Assembly (NCBI RefSeq): GCF_019097595.1
Contig: NC_080718.1
Location: 17,064,657 to 17,128,656 of the forward strand
DNA from: Hemibagrus wyckioides
Lineage: Eukaryota; Chordata; Actinopteri; Siluriformes; Bagridae
Direction: 5' to 3'
DNA: 64,000 nt
Shown: in pieces, positions 59,030 to 64,000 of the stretch
Layout: the number at the start of each line of letters is the position of its first letter
How positions within the stretch are numbered: the stretch's first letter is position 1
Position numbers and translations under genes: made by a program
The notes under the pieces: generated by a model
What the model saw: the letters and a program-made list of their open reading frames with translations, nothing else
Database searches by the model: none
Told to the model about the DNA's origin: nothing

Positions 59030-59572
59030 CACTGATCAGGCATAACATTATGAGCACTGATGGGTGAAGTGAATAACACTGATTATCTCCTCATCATGGT
59101 ACCTGTTAGTGGGTGGGATATATTAGGCAGCAAGTGAACATTTTGTCCTCAAAGTTGATGTGTTAGAAGCAGGAAAAATGCATGCGTAAGGATTTGAGCA
59201 AGTTTGACAAGGGCCAAATTGTGATGGCTAGACGACTGGATCAGAGCATCTCCAAAACTGCAGCACATGTGGGATGTTTCCGGTCTGTTATGGTCAGTAT
59301 CTATCAAAAATGGTCCGAGGAAGGAACAGTGGTGAATTGGCGACAGGGTCATGGACGGCCACTGATGCATGTGAAGAGTGAAGGCTGGCCCATGTGATCT
59401 GATCCAACAGACGAGCTACTGTTGCTCAGATTGATGAGGAAGTTAATGCTGGTTCTGATAAAAAAAAAGGTGTCAAAATACACAGTGCATGATGGGTCAG
59501 GGCAGTTTAGGCAGCAAATTAGGGACCAACACAATGTTAGGCAGATGGTCATAATGTTATGCCTGGTCAGTG
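59030..59572 (+). mobile_element. Non-autonomous Tc1 derivative, copy 3 (543 bp)
   Basis: Flanked by TA; termini CACTGATCAGGCATAACATT and its inverse. From ATG 59182 it has a 71-codon frame ([20 protein letters not shown]) that stops early. The deletion junction is the same as in the copies at 40650 and 48775. Confidence 0.9.
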
Positions 59573-60599
59573 TATAGTCTGTATTTGTAAGGAGGAAATA
59601 TTATTTGATGTAAGTGAAGTAGAAATGAAATGCACTTCCTACTTTGCCCTTTTCCTATTATGACATGTATTATGTACTGCATGTATACACTGTGTTTGCA
59701 TCAGGCTTTAAACCATTTAATATGAAAATATTGTTTTAGAAAAAAAAACATGAACTATGATGATTAGAACTGCAGTGTCCTTCCCTGTGTTGTTTAAATA
59801 AATTTATTGTCTTATAAACACTACTGAGTACTACTTCACTTCGGCTTTCTTGTAGATTCTTTTAACTTTAATTAATTTATTTGGCAGATTCTTGTGCAGG
59901 AAAACTGAGACATGATGTCAAGGCATCAGTGTTAGGTAGTGGTACTAATATGTTAATAGCTTAACTACACTTTTAGCAGTTGAGACGGCCTTCTTTGTAT
60001 TTGTTTGCTTTTTATCTTTTCCACTGTTTCTTACAAGGGGTGGTTTACTAACAAAAAAGCAATGAGATGCTGTGGATATTAAACGTACGCTCTGTACAAT
60101 GCATTATATTTTGTGCAGTATATTAGCTGTGCACTTAAATAAAAATGTCATAGCTGTTTGACAAAGCAGCTTTGACTTTGTCAAAAGGATAATTTAGCTA
60201 TTAGTTTAGCTATTTTGAATCATGATTAGCTTTTTGTCAACAAGGAGTAGGAACTAGCTATCTAGTGCTGAACCATGAGTAATGAGCAGTCTCTGAAGTG
60301 CTGGGAGGTTTACCAGATTGCAAAGCAGAAAACATTGCCAGTAATACAGGTGAACAGTATGATCACTAGCTGAGAACCTTTACCACTGAGTTACCACTGA
60401 TCTTAAATTGCATTTAAAGACATTGTGATGAAATATTCACCTTGTTTCATAAAGCACATGCCTTCAAGGATCTCTATTTATAGAACAGTAACAGGAAGAG
60501 TATTAGGTACTTTCGCCTCAACATACCTGTTTTGTCTAATGCAGGCATGTTTACATGATTAACAAATGAGGTTTGTGCAATATAACCACTAGGTGGCAT
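59573..60599. other. Intergenic, no gene seen
   Basis: AT-rich, no recognisable repeat family, ORF or RNA gene. Confidence 0.55.
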
Positions 60600-60870
60600 C
60601 TCAAGCATTATGTGTAGGCCATCCACCCTTCCTTTCATTTTCTGCACTGCTTACCTTACAGTGTTGTGGGCCTATCCATGGGGACTCGGGGCACAAGGTG
60701 AGGGACACCATGAACAGGGTACCACCCCATCACAGAGCACATTTACACCCTCATACACCAATTCATACAGACATTTCAGAGATGCCAATCAGCCTACAAC
60801 ACATGTCTTTGGACTGGGAAAACCCAGAAGCATGGTGAGATCACGCAAACTTTTCACACGCAAGGCGGAG
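60600..60870. repeat. SINE-like repeat copy
   Basis: Third copy of the interspersed repeat seen at 43137 and 58640, with CATCACAGAGCACATTTACA, AATCAGCCTACAACACATGT and CTTTGGACTGGGAAAACCCA. The open frames at 60593-60891 lie in the repeat and are not genes. Confidence 0.6.
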
Positions 60871-63206
60871 GTGTTACTTAGAGCAAAGTAAATTCTTGTC
60901 TTCGCATATCCCAGCTTGTTAAGAAGCTAGGGTCAGAGCTCAGGGTTAGCCATGATGCAGCACCCATGGAGCTGGAACACCTGACCTTCTGAGAACTAAC
61001 CAAGAGTTGAGCCATCACTGCCCATGTAGTCAGGAGATATGGTGTGATTCTTGCTCAACAGTGTCCTGTGGTTTAATCACATTCTAGTGATGCAATAACA
61101 TGCCAGGATTCACTGAAATTACATCAAAATATAAACTAATATAAACAATTTAACGAACGAAGAGTGATTCATTTTGTAAACATCATGTTTTCTGTATTTG
61201 TATTATTTACACCTTAGTTTAATGGTATGTCTTGTTTACACTACTGGAAGTGTTTACCCATTACTTTTTTCTATTTTAATCATATTTGTTTTAAATTAGG
61301 TCAGTAGTTGTTTATCTTGTATTGTTTGTAGGTTTTGTATAATGTGCACATATAAGCATTTTGAAGTACATACTGTAAGTCTCGAAATTCTGTGAGAATA
61401 CTAATAAAGCCAATACTCAAACATCCATTTTATGCTGGACTGACTTTTGACCCTATAAACATCAACCATAGTATAACAACATTAAGATCATTTAGACATC
61501 ACCCCAGCTGTCATCCTCTGTAGTAACACATTGAGTAACTTTGTACAAGGGTTTAATCTTGTGACTCTAGAGTGTCAATTTTCCCATCATGAGTCATGTT
61601 TCTCTGCAAATAAACATTCTCATAACATGTTACTTAGAATAAAGAATGTTGCATAGAGGGAAAGATTAAAACAGCAACATTTTGCAGTGGACATTCAGCT
61701 GGAACACTGGAAGACTTATTATAAAAACATGTTCTAGGTAAGTAAGTATTGCACCATGTTGTTCTAGGTAAGTGAATATTGCACCATCTTAGTTCAGGTT
61801 CCACCATCCTTGATCTGAACCCCATCCACAGCATTCTTACTGCGACTGTATCTCATCTGTTCTGGTTAAATGAGATGGAATTTCAAGAATTATTTAACTG
61901 CATTTGGACTCAAATCCTCACATGACTAACATTCTCCTATACTTTGCAATGTCTATTCCAACTTGGTGCTCACACCATACCGCCTTTCAGAGGGCACAGT
62001 CTTGTTCAGTGCAAGGAGAGGTCACTTGTTTATTTTCAGCTCGCTTGTCCAAACAGATGCAGGACTAACATAAAAGGCCCTTTGTTTCAAGCCCATAAAA
62101 GCCCTAAGTGATGATGAATTAAATGTATTCATATTACATTAAAATCCTCACTAGAAGTAAGACCATTGGTCTAAATGTATTGTAAAACTATGTTCATGCA
62201 TTATTTTTCTTCTATTTATTTGATGAAAGGCTATTTTGAATGTTCGTGCTAGTTTCACTGCACAAATTACATTAAAACACTCAGAAATATTTCTTCCTAC
62301 AAAACACCAAAAAACTAAAGTAGTTGAGAGCTGGTGATAAAAGAGCTTAAGATAGATGGGTTTTGTAACACTTCTTATACAGAAAGCCATGTGTCTGGGC
62401 TACAGCTTGGGTAGTTGCATATTCACTACTAGAAAGTTCTTGATCATCTGCGACACCAATAGAGATACAATCACAGGCTACTCTACCAAACCACCACATA
62501 TTATAAACAAGGTTTATTATCCGTACACTATTTCTACTGCTGACATGTAGGCAATGTGAGCACTCACCCTGATTTTTAATTATGGACTAGAGATGTGCAT
62601 TTAAATGCACCACTTTGTTTATTGCCACCATTCACAAGTGTGAAAAACACTCCTTGAAACTGTGCCCATGCTGCTCAAGCTGGCTTCCCTTTCGCAGCAC
62701 TTTGGAGGCATGCTCAGTTTTGCCATTTGTGGACAACGATGACAAGACACAAAAGCATGCTGGCCATAAATAGCACCAAGCGGCAGAGGATTGCTCGCTA
62801 CCGACAGATCAAATTCTCCAAAGGGAGAAGCAGCCCCTGGCCTCAAGCCTAGTTCAACTGGAAGACACATAGCATTTTGACTGAAACTCTCGAAGCACAA
62901 GAACATCGACGGGTGGTCCATTAAAAACTATCAAGAAACATCAAGAAATATATCAGACTTCACAAGGTCATAACTGACATCAAGTAGGACAGACAAACCT
63001 GACAACAAAAATGAGTGCTGTTTGTTGAGTATACACTATGCAAGAGTATTATATTACAGGCCTATATGACACGTATATAGTATAGGCAAACTATATTACT
63101 GTTAAAAATAAATGCTGTCGACTCCTGCTAAATTATAGCAGTAGATAAAGTAACTTGTACAAGGTAAAGAAAACATTCATATATAAATTAGGCTTAATTT
63201 AAATTA
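60871..63206. other. Intergenic, no gene recognised
   Basis: A 30-bp tandem duplication (GTTCTAGGTAAGT...GCACCAT) lies at 61731-61786. An unusually GC-rich 300-bp block with a 100-codon minus-strand frame is at 62619-62921; it does not resemble a known protein to me and may be an old repeat. Nothing else seen. Confidence 0.5.
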
Positions 63207-63451
63207 GTGGTGGCTCAAGTGGTTAAGGCTCTGGGTCGTTGACCGGAAGATCAGGGGTTCAAGCCCCAGCACCGCCAAGTTGCCACTGTTGGGCCCTTGA
63301 GCAAGGCCCTTAACCCTCTCTGCTCCAGGGGTGCTGTATCATGGCTGACCCTGCGCTCTGACCCCAACCTCCAAGGATGGGATATGCGAAGAAAGAATTT
63401 CACTGTGCTGTAATGTATATGTGACAAATAAAGGCTGTTTCATTTCATTTT
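63207..63451 (+). mobile_element. tRNA-derived SINE
   Basis: A tRNA-like head with an A-box region (TGGCTCAAGTGGTTAAGG) and B box GGTTCAAGCC (63256-63265), then a conserved central motif GGGCCCTTGAGCAAGGCCCT, common in fish SINEs, and a tail GTGACAAATAAAGGCTG ending in short TTTCA repeats. About 245 bp and little decayed, so fairly young. It is not a functional tRNA gene: no closed cloverleaf is followed by a terminator. Confidence 0.88.
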
Positions 63452-63589
63452 CGTTGAATCCTACATAATAAAATTTAACACACATCTTGCATTTTTATTT
63501 TAACAACAGCTTGTATAAATCAAGACTAAATATTAATTAAATATGTAAATGTCAGGAAAAGGGTGAATCAGTCAGACCGAGACAGACTG

Positions 63590-64000
63590 ATTTGTATGCC
63601 ACAAGGTTTTATTGCAAAGTGGCAAATTTATAGATCTCAAAAAAAATAATTAATTTAAGGCTGCGAACGCAGATATTGCCATCTTTACAGATATTATGCA
63701 TTCTCTTTTAGTGTTTAAAAAACAACAACCAAGCAGCACCTCCTCCTTATTTGGTGGTGTACTGTACATTCAAAAGAAAATAAGGCTGTCCATATGCACT
63801 GCAGGAATGAAAACGGTAGTGAATTCAATATGGTGACAAACACAGCAATTCCATAGACCCCATGCCCAGTTATGTCTCGACTTGTAGTGTATAAACAAGG
63901 GCTTTCACAGCTGCATAGTACTCAACATATTAGCCATGTCAAATTAGGCCGATTAGGTAGAACAGTTCAAATAAATACGTCAAAACGTAGAGTGCAAAGT
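63590..64000 (-). other. Possible 3' UTR end of the next gene (CFL2 by synteny)
   Basis: On the minus strand, AATAAA (TTTATT on plus, near 63608-63613) is followed about 20 nt later by a GT-rich stretch (CAGTCTGTCTCGGTCTG), a good polyadenylation layout. In human, CFL2 follows SNX6 in the same orientation, so this could be its 3' UTR. No coding exon is present to confirm it. Confidence 0.35.

Noticed and set aside
63207..63280. Possible tRNA gene
   Set aside because: The A/B boxes belong to the head of a SINE with a typical central motif and tail; not a separate tRNA.

Overview
This is a piece of a vertebrate nuclear genome, almost certainly a ray-finned (teleost) fish. It is AT-rich, has spliced genes with canonical GT-AG introns, and is packed with Tc1/mariner DNA transposons, tRNA-derived SINEs and long microsatellites of the kind common in fish; an otophysan such as a catfish is plausible, but that is inference. 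The gene order NPAS3(+) - EGLN3(-) - SPTSSA(-) - EAPP(-) - SNX6(-) matches human 14q13, where CFL2 comes next.

Layout. 0.6-10.8 kb: the last five coding exons of NPAS3 (PAS-B region to stop), then a probable long 3' UTR to about 14.4 kb. 14.4-24.3 kb: intergenic DNA between convergent NPAS3 and EGLN3, with Tc1 relics. 25.4-34.6 kb: EGLN3, a HIF prolyl hydroxylase, in five exons with an 8.1-kb first intron. 35.66-36.22 kb: a second, longer EGLN-type first exon on the same strand, with an open frame, a good start and a perfect phase-0 donor but no catalytic exons of its own. 40.3-42.4 kb: SPTSSA in two exons. 43.9-48.4 kb: EAPP in six exons, with an intact Tc1 transposon and a large TCTA array in intron 1. 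50.7-58.2 kb: SNX6 in 14 exons. 58.2-64 kb: repeats, a SINE, and possibly the end of the CFL2 3' UTR at the right edge.

Exon coordinates were set by reading frame, GT/AG signals and phase. In EGLN3, SPTSSA, EAPP and SNX6 the exon lengths sum to whole codons, giving 239, 68, 308 and 407 residues. The genes are unrelated in function (transcription factor, oxygen sensor, sphingolipid synthesis subunit, E2F-associated phosphoprotein, endosomal sorting nexin) and are linked by ancestral synteny only.

The most interesting observation is the EGLN locus. Two different first exons, each encoding an N-terminal half of a prolyl-hydroxylase domain and each ending in AAG|GT at phase 0, lie upstream of a single set of exons with the iron- and 2-oxoglutarate-binding residues. 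This suggests one gene with two proteins, or a fossil tandem duplicate. Also notable: an array of about 12 units spaced about 35 bp apart in EGLN3 intron 1, built on the forkhead core TGTAAACA; a perfect 37-bp-arm hairpin in the same intron; Tc1 derivatives that keep only the DNA-binding domain and share one deletion junction; and the absence of recognisable transposons from the first 15.9 kb while about twelve Tc1 insertions occupy the rest.
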